Assembly (NCBI GenBank): GCA_051294375.1
Contig: CM119265.1
Coordinates: 9,930,339 to 9,994,338 of the forward strand
Source: Paraspadella gotoi
Lineage: Eukaryota > Chaetognatha
DNA: 64,000 nucleotides
Reading direction: 5' to 3'
Shown: one piece after another, positions 34,743 through 44,759 of the stretch
Layout of the letters: the number at the start of each line of letters is the position of its first letter
Position numbering within the stretch: position 1 is the first letter of the stretch
The notes under the pieces: model-generated
The model's input: the letters and a program-made list of their open reading frames with translations, nothing else
Database searches by the model: none
Told to the model about the DNA's origin: nothing
Made by a program: the position numbers and the translations under genes

Positions 34743-35429
34743 AATTGTACATGGACCTAGGTACCTTCTGGCAAAGAAGGACCTATAAGGTAACAGTGGG
34801 TCTGTTCATTTAAATTTCATTAAAAGGTTTTACAGTTAAAAAGTCTACCAATCAATTATCTGCTAAAGGTCGATACTAATCATAAGTTAGTACTCAATTA
34901 CAAAAAAAGGAATTGTCGCCTTATAACCTACGAGCTACGCAAAAATGATTCATATTAAAATAACACATGAGACATTTTAGTGACTGGAACATTGTCATCG
35001 TCTAGGATTGTGTCCAGGATTGATGGATGATGATGTGGGTTTCTTTCCCTTATTTGGCGACGTAATCCCCGAAAACTTCTGTGTGTTTGACAATGTTGAA
35101 AATTCGGTTTTTGGCTCTTTTTTTTAAGGGTTTCTGAAAGCTTATTTCGGCCAATGGCGTCCAGTACAGCCACGCTTTTCTGTTTGTTTGAGGAATTTGA
35201 AGAAACTTTTTAACAGCCTTCATGAACATGGCATCTATCTTTTGCAATGAACTCCACTCATGGCAAAGGTATGCTGGAGCAGAGTATGCTAGGTTAGACA
35301 CTATAAGGCTATCAAATAGGCGCAGGACTTCTGAAAAAGTCATCCCCTTGGCAAATCATTACAAGCTTGTTTAATCGCGAATATATTTTTGTTGGCTCTT
35401 GGTTAATAGTTTATTGATATGGTTTGACC
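34743..35429. repeat. Left arm of a large inverted repeat
   Basis: Reading outward, this segment contains TGTACATGGACCTAGGTACC, ACACATGAGACATTTTAGTG and ATTTCGGCCAATGG. All recur as reverse complement at 35733-36310, there with many small indels. It carries the retrotransposon fragment described separately. Confidence 0.85.
35040..35346 (-). pseudogene. Non-LTR retrotransposon reverse transcriptase, C-terminal fragment
   Basis: The minus-strand frame of about 100 residues contains LRLFDSLIVSNLAYSAPAYL and the ALFMKAVKKFLQIP-like segment FMKAVKKFLQIP. This is the layout of the thumb region after the RT domain in jockey/RTE-type LINE proteins (...LYxxLIxPxLxYxxPVW...). There is no start, no YxDD box and no endonuclease, and a gap lies just upstream. 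It is a dead fragment. A decayed mirror copy is at about 35745-36060. Confidence 0.6.
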
Positions 35430-35454
35430 NNNNNNNNNNNNNNNNNNNNNNNNN

Positions 35455-35707
35455 CGTCATCGTCGTCATCCTCGTTGTAGCTTGCGTCTTGTCACCCGAT
35501 TGCATAATAGTCATCATTGTTCTCGCGGTCATCGTTCTTGTTGTTGTTTTTGTCGTCGTCAACTTCCTGGTCATCGTCGTCATCGTCGCAAACTCGTTTT
35601 ATTCGATCTCGATCGTCGTAGTNNNNNNNNNNGTCGTCGTCGTCGGTTTTTGTTTTTAAATTTCGCGACGCGGTCGACGCCGATCAAAACGACGTTGATT
35701 CGCGTTT
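35455..35707 (+). repeat. GTC-rich unit, copy 4, between gaps
   Basis: About 250 bp of the unit, with a 10 base gap inside and 25 base gaps on both sides. Its placement at the centre of the inverted repeat is uncertain. Confidence 0.7.
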
Positions 35708-35732
35708 NNNNNNNNNNNNNNNNNNNNNNNNN

Positions 35733-36325
35733 GGGAGATTTGAATAGCTTGAAATAGTGTTACTAGCATAACTCGCTCAGCTACTTGCTGGTGGAGTTTA
35801 TTGCAAAAAGATAGATGCCTGTTCATAGAAGGCTGTTAAAAAGTTCCTTCAAATTCCTCAACAAAACATAAAGCGTGGCTTGTACCTGAACGCTCATTGG
35901 CCGAAATACTTGTCAGAAACCCTAAAGAAAGACAACCGATAATTTTGGCTTGGTCAAACACACAGAAGTTTCGGGATTACGGTCGCCAAAATAAAGGCGA
36001 AAGAAACCATCATCTATCATCCATTGCATGGTTCCGGACAGACTGACAATAAGTTCCAGTCACTAATTCTTCATGTGTTATTTTAATATGATACATTTTG
36101 CGTAGCCGTTTATGTATATGGTCGACAATTCTTGTTCTTGTTTATATGGTAACTATTAGTGATAGTGATCACTTTTAGCAGAATATTGATTGGTAAGACT
36201 TTTTTAACTGTAGAATACTTTTTTAATGAAATTTAAATGATAACTGGACTCCTATGTTAACTATATGGTCTTCTTGCAGAAGGTACCTAAGGTCCATGTA
36301 CAATTTATCTTATCTATCTATCTCG
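35733..36325. repeat. Right arm of the large inverted repeat
   Basis: Reverse complement of 34743-35340 with frequent small indels and substitutions. It ends in ATCTATCTATCTCG, matching the GATA run at the other arm. Confidence 0.8.
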
Positions 36326-36349
36326 TTTCTTCTATCTCTCTCTCCTCTC

Positions 36350-36675
36350 CTGTTCAGTATGTTTCAACCGTTTAGTTCTCGGTCAACAACATCGTCGACG
36401 TCATCGTAGACGTTGTCCTCGACTTCCTAATCATCATCAATAGTCAGCGTCGTCGTCGTCGTTGCTTTCATCGTTCTCGGTTGTCGTCATCACGTCAATC
36501 CTCATGTGTAGCTTGCGTCTTGTATCATTGTTTGCTCGTGGTCATCGTTCTTGTTTTTGTGTTTTGTCGTCGTCATCTTCCTCGTCATCATCGTCATCGT
36601 CGCAAACCTCGTTTAATCGATTCGATCGTCTCGTCGTCGTCGTCGTCGTCATCGGTTTTTGTTTTTAAATTTCAC
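36350..36675 (+). repeat. GTC-rich unit, copy 5 (shortened, indel-rich)
   Basis: Matches copy 3 in inverted orientation, and lacks the GACGTTGATTCGCG end. Confidence 0.85.
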
Positions 36676-36704
36676 ATTTCTCTCTCTCTCTCTCTCTCTC
36701 TCTG

Positions 36705-37140
36705 CTTGTCAGGATGTTTCTAATCCGTTTAGTCTTGGTCAACAACATCGTTCGACGTAATCGTAGACGTTGTCGCTCGATTCCTATACATCTCATCATA
36801 GTCGTCGTCGTCGTCATCGTCGTTGCTTCTCGGTTGTTCTTCGTGTGTCGTCGTCATCAATCGTCACCTCGTTGTAGCTTGCGTTTGTCATCCGATTGCG
36901 TAATAGTCACATGTTCTCGCGGTCACGTTCTTGTTGTTGTTTTTGTCGTCGTCAAACTTTCCTGGTCACGTCATCATCGTCGCAAAACTCGTTTTATTCG
37001 ATCTCGATCGTCGTAGTCGTCGTCGTCGTCCTTGGTCGTATCGTCGTCGGTTTTTGTTTTAAATTTCGCGACGCAGGTCCGACGCGGGCGATCAAAACGA
37101 CGTTGAATTCGCGTTTACTCACATTTTCCTCATCTCTCTC
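36705..37140 (+). repeat. GTC-rich unit, copy 6 (indel-rich)
   Basis: Matches copy 2 in inverted orientation, ending in ACTCACATTTTCC and CT-rich sequence. Confidence 0.85.
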
Positions 37141-37521
37141 TCGCTTTCTCTTCGCCTCTTTCGCATCTCTCTCTCTCGTCTCTGTCTATGCTCCTCCTCT
37201 CTTTAGTTCCCCCCGTCGCCGTTTTCGATTCGTGGCGGCGCTGTCATCGGCCGCTATCGTTTCGTCTCGTTGCTCCGTTGCCGCTTTAATTACTTCGCCT
37301 TCATTCACGGAGTCGGCCTCGGTCGAGCGGGGAGAGGGGAGAGGAGGAAGAGGGGACAGGGGGGAGGAGGAGAAGAAGGGGAGTGGAGGAAGAGGGGAGG
37401 GGGGAAGGGGGAGGAGAGAGGGGAGGATGAGGGGAAGGAAAAGAAAGAAAAGAAAAAAGGTAGGGAAGGAAATTGGGAGAGAAAAGAGAGGAAAAAGAAA
37501 GAAAAGAAATGGGAAGAGAGG

Positions 37522-37558
<37 letters not shown>

Positions 37559-38002
37559 TAAAAATAAAAAATTAACTTTTTTCTGTATCGCGAAATGCCA
37601 CGAGGGAAAAAAGTATAGACGCAAGTTCCAATGCAATTGTCAACGACATAAAAAAAAATGAATAGAAAAGAAAAACGATTTAAAAAGTTAATCTTTTTTT
37701 ATAAACTTAATCTATCTTTGCAAAGTTAATCTTTCTTTTATAAAGTTAATCTTTCTTTAATTTTTTTCCCTATTCATCGATCAACGTCCTCACTTCAATT
37801 TCAGGTAAGTTTTTTGTTATCATAAATTATTCTCCGTGTGGTATTTTTGACTAAATGAAAACTTAATTAAATTTTATAAAAAAACATTCTCGTTTTGACA
37901 TTTTTATTTTGGTGAAACAAACAAAAAAACCCCAAAAATATATCTCTATATCTTTCTGTCTACTCTCTCGACTGTTTCTGTTTCTCCCATTTTTACTCTC
38001 TC
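37141..38002. other. Purine-rich stretch, no gene
   Basis: GGAGAGGGG/GAAAAG-rich DNA at 37320-37560, then AT-rich DNA with repeated GTTAATCTTTCTTT near 37690-37760. Confidence 0.6.
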
Positions 38003-38009
38003 TATCTCT

Positions 38010-38074
<65 letters not shown>

Positions 38075-38093
38075 CTCTCTCTTCACTCTGTCC
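38003..38093. repeat. (CT)n microsatellite
   Basis: About 85 bp CT tract, one interruption. Confidence 0.95.
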
Positions 38094-38164
38094 CTCGCTT
38101 TACCCTCTCCCTCTCTCTCGCTCGCGCGCTTCTTCGTCCTCTTCGAAATTCAATGAAGCAAAAT

Positions 38165-38799
38165 TGATGAGGCAACAATGCAGTTTTCTTTTTTCCCTCC
38201 TCTTCTTTTCACTGACCTGCTCCTCCTTCTCTTCCTCCTCCTCCTCCTCCTACTCCTCATTTTCTCGATTCTTTCCCGTCTTTTTCCGTCTTTTCATTTC
38301 TCTTCTTTTCTTTCTTTCCTTCCCTTTTTTTTTCTCTCTCTCTTTTTTTCTCCTGCTCTTGGAAATATTCCATTCATCATATCCTCCTTTTATTCTTCTT
38401 CTTCTTTTTATTTCTTTTCTTATTCTCTTTTCGTTCGTCGTTGTTTCCATGGCAACTTCCGGGCCTTTTTTTTTTCCTTCTCGGTCTATCGCTGTATTGC
38501 TCTCTGTACGTCTCCTGTCTATTTATCGATTAATCTCTCTCTTTCCCTTTTTACTCTTTAGCCAAATAAAAGGGAGAAATATACACCAAGACACCAGAGA
38601 CAAGCGCAGAGAAATCCAACTGAACCATGGCAAACGTTAAACTAATGCGAGCAAAGTGTGCTTCTTTCTTTATACTTTTTGCTTTCTTTCTCTCTTTTAT
38701 TTTTTCGCTTTTATTTCTTTCCTTCTATTTTTTTTTTCATCCTTTCTGTTTTTACTTTCTTTGTTTTATTCATGGACCTCTTTTTTCTCTTTCTATTTG
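38165..38799. other. Pyrimidine-rich stretch, no gene
   Basis: TTC/CTC-rich DNA whose open frames are Phe/Ser/Leu low complexity. CCATGGCAAACG at about 38627 has a good start context, but the frame degenerates at once into the TTTC repeat. Confidence 0.6.
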
Positions 38800-38884
38800 T
38801 TTGTTTGTCTTTCTATCTTTCTTTCTTTATTACTTCATTTCTATCTTTCTTTTATCTTTCTTTCTTTCTTTTTTTCTTTCTTCA

Positions 38885-38924
<40 letters not shown>

Positions 38925-38944
38925 CTTTTGATCTTATTCTTTCA

Positions 38945-38992
<48 letters not shown>

Positions 38993-39040
38993 CTCTTTCT
39001 TTCTTTCTCTCTTTCTTTCTTTCTCTTGTCTTTCATCGTC
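38800..39040. repeat. (TTTC)n microsatellite
   Basis: Long TTTC tract with TATC and CTC interruptions, densest at 38945-39025. Confidence 0.95.
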
Positions 39041-39380
39041 TTTTGTTTCTTCCCTCCCTCCGTCTCTAAAAAAAGAAAACCCTCCTCCGGACGCCTGGTG
39101 GTAAACAAAGGAAGTTTACATTTTCCCTTTGGTGACAAAAAACGAACAAAAGGGCAATTTGTTGCTCAGATTCGTCGTTGCGATAAGTTATGAGGGATCT
39201 CTGAGTTTTTTTGCTCTTTTTTTTTCCTTCGTTTTGTCCGAAGGATGGACATTGGACCACGGGTGTGGTTCAAAATGGCGTCGGTCTAACGCTGAAAACA
39301 AACATTTTAAAGATAGAGAATCTTTTTCTTGACATTTAACGTATTTTTTTTAGGAAACTGGGGGGGAACTTTAGGTATCA
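39041..39380. other. Short non-coding stretch
   Basis: No exon or repeat border recognised. Confidence 0.5.
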
Positions 39381-39389
39381 GTGAACATT

Positions 39390-39979
39390 AGGCCGTAGTG
39401 AAAGTTTAAATACGAATATTACTGAAAACGTCAATTATGACAAACATACCATCAAACATTAATTGTAAACAAAAATAATTTTTCGATAGTTTAATTTCGA
39501 GGCCATATCTTATATTTATAAATATCCTTATAAAATGAAAAATTTCAAAATAGGCTTTCTTATTTTGATTGCCAGATTTGAATCCTCGTCAAAAGTTGAT
39601 AAAAGAAAAATAAATCATTTTAAAAATTCTTCATTAAGTGGGTTAAAAATAAAAAAAACTATATTTAATATATAAAAAGTTAATTTCAGCTTAAAATATA
39701 GCTTTTTTCTAATTTTTGACCCCACTTAAGAAGGAATTTTCAAAAAAGAGTTATATTCTTTTATCAACTTTTATAAACGAATCCAAATTGCCAAAAATCT
39801 TAGAAAAAACTGTTTGAAATTTTAACATTTATTGGTTATACTAGTAAAATATGCGCTACTGCGTAATTGTGAAAATTTATATAAATTTTTATTACATAAA
39901 TGTTCATTAGTATAATGTTGTCGTTCCTCACTTTTAGAATTTTAATTAAAGTTAAATTGAGAAATTTTACTACGCCTTA
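39390..39979 (+). mobile_element. Mutator-like miniature element, copy 3
   Basis: Flanked by the 9 bp direct repeat GTGAACATT at 39381-39389 and 39980-39988. The left end is AGGCCGTAGTGAAAG; the right end, reversed, is TAAGGCGTAGTAAAA. Over about 590 bp it follows copy 1 (8575-9193) throughout, with a palindromic centre. Non-coding. Confidence 0.85.
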
Positions 39980-40035
39980 GTGAACATTCTGAGACACCAT
40001 TCCTTTTACCTTAATCTTCCTTAGAACATTGATTT

Positions 40036-40262
40036 CACAATTCATGAAAATTTTCCAAATTACTTGTTTCACTATTTTTTATTTTTATATTTTATGAAGA
40101 ATTTACTTTTTAATCTATATCTTTAAATATATATATATGCTTTCTTAAAAAATTTTACTTATCATTATATCTAATAACTTCATTTGGGAATGGGAAGTCA
40201 GTTGTGTCTTCTGGAAATAGAGGGAGCATCTACACAACACAAGGTTAGATTACAATCTGTCC
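40036..40262 (+). repeat. Dispersed 225 bp repeat
   Basis: Recurs at 57205-57425, inside the hAT-like element. Shared anchors are AATTACTTGTTTCACTAT, TATTTTTATATTTTATGAA and GGAAATAGAGGGAGCATCTA followed by ACAACACAAGGTTAGA. The similarity stops at GGTTAGA in both. Confidence 0.8.
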
Positions 40263-40979
40263 TAGTTTTCTAATAGATATCACACATCATTCCTGTTAGA
40301 AAGTCATTAATGAAAAATCATAATATCTAATAGGCTGAACAGAAAGGGGTGGGATGGATAATTTTGATGGGGGACCAAAGTTATATATGATTTTTTTTTA
40401 AAAAAACTAATAGGGATAAGACTACGAATGAGAATTGTATGTTCTGATAGGGATACATACTGGGGAAAGGTCTATAGGGGCACCTTATGTCAATGAATAT
40501 AATTTTAAAATACTTTAATGAAAATAAATTTTTTCTTTATCCTAATTTTAATTATTCTATTTTTGAATTTTTTTATCTATTATGTTTATACAATGGGAAG
40601 GTCATCAGTTGAGAACCTATACCCTTCATGGATTTCGGCTCTTTAATCCCAATATCCAGGTATAGGCGAGCCATCACCAAAGGTGATCCTTCATTGTTGT
40701 TTATCCTATCTTTTAAAGATATATTTTTAATGTTTATATTACACAGACCAAAGCCCTGGTATCACAGCATATAATTTTAGGAAAATTTATTAAGGTTTTG
40801 CAATAATTTGTACTTTGTAAATAATTTAAATAAGTTAAAAAATTAGTTAAATAATAAGTTAAATAATCAAGGGTATGTTAATGTAAAGTTACATAAAGTT
40901 AATTAGTACAATTTAAAAAAATAAGTTACATCAAAGAGTTAAATAAGTTAAATAAGTTAAATAAATAGTATTGTTGATG

Positions 40980-40980
<1 letters not shown>
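40263..40980. other. AT-rich non-coding stretch
   Basis: Contains repeated AAATAAGTTAAATAAGTT strings at 40835-40970. No gene. Confidence 0.5.

Positions 40981-41014
<34 letters not shown>
40981..41014. repeat. (TTA)n microsatellite
   Basis: Eleven TTA units. Confidence 0.97.
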
Positions 41015-41015
<1 letters not shown>

Positions 41016-41029
41016 GTGGTTTAATTTTG

Positions 41030-41665
41030 TTATTATTTAATATTTTTACTAGGAACTATCATGTATAGTCTTTTTTAAAAATAGATTAACATCAGTATTT
41101 TTTAGTATTTCCTTATAATTATTAAAAAATTTTATTCCCATTTTTCTTAAGTCCTTAAATATATAACCCTGACTTTGTAATTTTTTGCTTAAATTTATTG
41201 CTCCTCGATGAAAAATCTAAAATGTTGAACATATTCTGGCATATCTAATTAATTGGCTAATAAATACACCTAATGCTGCTTTTCTAGGAATACAACTGTC
41301 CATAAATGGGTAGTTAACTACCTCAAAAGAAAAGGAATCCTTTTTATCATAAACAGAAAGATTAAGATTTTTTTTTTGATTGATGTTAATGTCTAAATAA
41401 TCTACATTTGTATCTATACTATAGATTTATTGACAGTAAGTGCTGCTGGATATATTTATCAAGATGTGTTTTAAAATCCTATAAATCTGCCGAAAAAAGG
41501 TCATCAATATATCTTGAGCAATTTTTAAATTGTCTAGTGATTCCTAGATTATTTTTTGACATATTTTCCATATATGTTGATTCAAAATAAAATAACAACA
41601 TATTGGCAATAACTTGACCAGAATCTAGTCCAATTGGTATTCCTAATTTGTTTATATATTAAGGA
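41030..41665 (-). pseudogene. Reverse transcriptase remnant with YIDD box
   Basis: On the minus strand, 41646-41490 reads GIPIGLDSGQVIANMLLFYF, then a spacer and SRYIDDLF. These are RT palm motifs B and C, with the YIDD catalytic box at about 41500. Further on, in other frames, come YLDININ, a VYDKKDSFSFEVVNYPF block and GVFISQLIRYARICSTF. These belong to the region after the palm of a widespread animal RT family with a GIPMG-type motif (clade not certain; possibly Penelope-like). Stops and frame changes show that it is broken. The 5' part and any endonuclease are absent. Confidence 0.7.
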
Positions 41666-41983
41666 GCCAATTTGACAAACACATTATCTAAAATAAAGTT
41701 GAGAAACAATATTTAAATCTTTCTCAGTAAAAGAAATATATGTGGCGGTATATTCAACCGCCTCACGTCCACCATCCGTCAGCCAAATCAAATCCAAATC
41801 CAAATCCATATCCTTATTCTTAGTGTTTGAAAAATATGCTTATTATATTTACATTATATATAGTTTTATTTTCCCTAGAAAAAATTGTCCTGAATGAAAT
41901 TTTAGCTTACTTTTGATTTCATAATGAGAAGTGATGGATATAATGTTTTTTCTTTTTATGAAACAAAAAAAAAAACGGAGAAA

Positions 41984-42034
41984 ATGCCGAGAAACAGAAA
42001 TGGGCGGAAAATCGCTGAATCTGCAAATAAGAAA
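41984..42034 (+). CDS. Possible first coding exon, orphan
   Basis: ATG opens a 17-codon basic segment (MPRNRNGRKIAESANKK), ending at AAAA|gtaagaat, a strong donor. No downstream exon could be matched in the following 4 kb, which is mostly repeats and gaps. It is a candidate only. Confidence 0.2.
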
Positions 42035-42109
42035 AGTAAGAATACTTCATCCCTGTCAACCTGTCCACATCCGACCCCACCACAAGCTAACCACAATCCC
42101 CCCCTCCCC

Positions 42110-42143
<34 letters not shown>
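42110..42143. repeat. Short (GA)n tract
   Basis: About 30 bp GA repeat after a C-rich stretch. Confidence 0.9.
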
Positions 42144-42144
<1 letters not shown>

Positions 42145-42429
42145 GAAACAGAGAGAGAAATTCTGGGAACCGAAATGTCTCTTCGCAAGAGAAATTTCCT
42201 TTGAAACAATTTGACATTTTCTTTACGTGACGAACGGAAAAAAGAAAAGAAGAAAAAAAAATACATTACGCTGACACGATTGGAGCGTCTGCTCGCGTAC
42301 AAAATATAATTTGTAAAACGGAAAATTCTTAAAAGTATACAAAACAAATACAAACAAATTTCAAGAAATATTTAAAATACTGACGTACTTTGACTGGAAA
42401 TAGGTGATCATTATTGACGTATCACTTGT

Positions 42430-42670
42430 CCGTTCCTTCTCGACCAATTGGAACGTTTCAAACTCAATCGCTTCCTCTCATTGGTCGAATAAGAAGACGC
42501 TTCCTCCGGTCATTAATCACTGAGGACCATTTTTCGCCTTACGATTCCTTTCATTCATTATTGATTCGTGGAATAATAAAAACGAGTAGACGATTTATCA
42601 TAATTCATTCGCTACGATTGGTTCGTAAATTATTCGACGATGCGCGCCTACTTTTTTTGACCAATCAGTG
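42430..42670. promoter_or_regulatory. Cluster of four CCAAT boxes
   Basis: GACCAATTGG (about 42439), CATTGGTCG (about 42479), GATTGGTTCG (about 42617) and GACCAATCAG (about 42659) lie within 240 bp, in both orientations. NF-Y sites clustered this way are common in promoters. No transcript start is evident, so the call is weak. Confidence 0.3.
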
Positions 42671-43057
42671 CTACATTTTCATGGGACGGAATCTGAATGG
42701 ACGAGGAAGGAATGCGAGGTCAACAATTTGATCAACATATATTTTTTGTACTTTTCAGTTCCTTGTTTGTTCTCTTGTTTTAACTTTGGGAAACTATTTT
42801 AGATGTGAACCAGAAACTAATGGCTAATTTAAAAGTGTTTAGGTTAAAAAAAAAAAAAGACAACAATAATCGCTGACAGGTCAGACCCAAAGACGACCTC
42901 AGTGCATTTTCCTCCCCCCGCCCGTAAGAAAAAAAAATTGAGATCGGAAATTCAAATCTGGAAACAAAAAGAAAAAAAGAATGAGAGAGGGCAAGAGAGC
43001 GCGTCTGGCAACTCGGAATCTTTAATGGCAAAATGTCAACGAGTCTTAAAAAAAAAA

Positions 43058-43293
43058 CCGTGCGACGCCACTTCCGCTTACCACTTCCACCAAAAGGCTA
43101 AATCATCTCATTCCATCCATGTGCGTCCGGGTTCAATCCCCTGGGTCTTCCCGGTCTCTTCGCTTAAATGTGACGCGATGCCGGTATATATACACCTAAC
43201 AAGCATGTCATCCCACCCCCATGCCAGTTTGGTGAGATACTCCCGCGCCCCCGGGTATCACAGGCTTATCCTCCCGCTTGCCATAAGTGGTGA
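43058..43293 (+). repeat. Composite repeat A, copy 1
   Basis: It starts with one inverted unit of the GTCGCACGGTTTTGG minisatellite. Next is a segment with GGCTAAATCATCTCATTCCA, a B-box-like GGGTTCAATCCC, and a CCCCCGGGTATCACAGGC end. The second part recurs at 43606-43817. The B-box-like string suggests SINE ancestry. Confidence 0.7.
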
Positions 43294-43605
43294 GCTTCCT
43301 ACTCTCGAAACACGCAACCGCTGACGCACAGTGCGCCCACGGCTTACGCTCGCTCTAGGCGTATGCATACTCACGCTTCCTATGCCGCCATACTTCTCTG
43401 GTATACGCTCCAGACTCGCTCGCTCGCTCCCCCGCTCGCTCTCACCTTATGGCAATGAGATTCAAAACCTTCTCCAGACATCTCCTCAGATTGAGGCCCC
43501 TGTGAGAAGTCTGGTGGGGGATCCTGTGCAGCAAGACTTAAAGCTGCCTCTACTGCTGTCATCCTCAGGATATGTCTGTTGTCGTGTGCTACCGGTCTCA
43601 ATGGC

Positions 43606-43817
43606 TGGCAGGCTAAATCATCTCATTCCATCCATTGCCCGTCGCCGGGATTCAATCCCTGGGTATCCCGGTTCTTGGCTTAAATTGCTGACGGGCATTC
43701 GGTTAAACATGGGGCGAGTGGACAGAGGCGGTCACTGCAGGGTCCCGCAAGCTCCATTGCCAGTTGTGACGCATTACCCGCGCCCCGGGTATCACGGGCT
43801 ATCCCTCCCGTTGCCAT
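43606..43817 (+). repeat. Composite repeat A, copy 2
   Basis: Same order of blocks as copy 1: GGCTAAATCATCTCATTCCA, GGGATTCAATCCCTGGG, GCCAGTT, CGCGCCCCGGGTATCACGGG and CTCCCGTTGCCATAA. Confidence 0.75.
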
Positions 43818-43821
43818 AACC

Positions 43822-43851
43822 ATCATTAAAAACGATTAACAGAAAACGGGT

Positions 43852-43882
<31 letters not shown>

Positions 43883-43982
43883 GTCTATCATAGATGCTAA
43901 GTTTGACTCGAGCGGGAGCGGGGGAAATAGGCGTTTAAGGAGTAAACTGCGCCAGAAAAATTTCCGTCTTTTTTTTTTCGTT
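43822..43982. repeat. Inverted repeat, left arm
   Basis: Reverse complementary to 44434-44606: AACGATTAACAGAAAACGGG, a (CT)n tract, TAGATGCTAAGTTTGACTCG, GGAAATAGG, and AAAAATTTCCGTCTTTTTTT. A GA/CT tract lies in each arm. Confidence 0.9.
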
Positions 43983-44039
43983 AACGACGTTGATTGCGAA
44001 GAAATGTTCTGCCGGGAGTTGAACTCGAGATTTCCGGGT

Positions 44040-44408
44040 CCCGCGACCTGCTGGGTTGGAGAGAAGGGTACCGAGGGTGGTTGAAGTGGGAAGCGGAAAT
44101 GGCGTCGCACCGTTTGGTGCGAAGTGGTAAAGCGGAAGTGGCGTGCAACAGTTTTGGTTGGAAGTGGTAAGCGGAAGTGGGCCGTCGCACGTTGTTGGTG
44201 GAAAGTGGTAAGCGGAAAGTGGCCCGTCGCACAGTTTTGGAGAAGTGGAAGGTGGATAGTTGGGTCGCACGCGTTTTGGTGGAAGTGGTTAAGCCAAAAA
44301 GTGCGCGTCGCACGGTTTTGGTTGGAAGTGGTAAGCGCGGACCGGTGGCCCGTCTCCGCCACGGTTTTGGTGGAATGGTAAGTTGGAAGTGGACGTTGCA
44401 CGGTTTTC
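44040..44408. repeat. 38 bp minisatellite inside the inverted repeat
   Basis: About nine imperfect units of GTGGCGTCGCACGGTTTTGG plus TGGAAGTGGTAAGCGGAA. Length varies by single-base indels, and it runs into a 25 base gap. A lone inverted unit is at 43058-43100. Confidence 0.9.
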
Positions 44409-44433
44409 NNNNNNNNNNNNNNNNNNNNNNNNN

Positions 44434-44521
44434 AAAAAAAAGACGGAATTTTTCTGGCTCAGTTTACTCTTAACCCTATTTCCCCCCGCTCCCCTGAGTC
44501 AAACTTAGCACTATGATAGAC

Positions 44522-44572
<51 letters not shown>

Positions 44573-44606
44573 CCGTTTTCTGTTAATCGTTTTTAATGAT
44601 GGTTTA
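44434..44606. repeat. Inverted repeat, right arm
   Basis: Mirror of 43822-43982, with a longer (GA)n tract at 44525-44570. Confidence 0.9.
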
Positions 44607-44759
44607 ATATAAATATAAACAAAATAGATAATAAAAAGTAATTTGGTTAATTTTGCGGAACATTAGGCGAAAAGTCGACGCCCGGCGTTTTTTTCCTAGG
44701 AGGAAGTGAAAAAAGAGAGAAAAGAGAGGAAAAGGGGTTGGTAAAAAAGGTGTGACTGT

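Noticed and set aside
33385-34752. Long Val/Ile-rich, Asp-rich and Arg/His-rich ORFs in the GTC units
   Set aside because: All frames of a GTC/GAC repeat tend to be open. Different copies favour different frames and none has splice sites or a domain.
34955-35173. Second ORF over the retrotransposon fragment
   Set aside because: Another frame of the same fragment. The RT-like frame is the one at 35040-35346.
38627-39193. 188-residue Phe/Leu/Ser-rich membrane-like ORF with good start context
   Set aside because: It is almost entirely the TTTC microsatellite, which mimics membrane segments.
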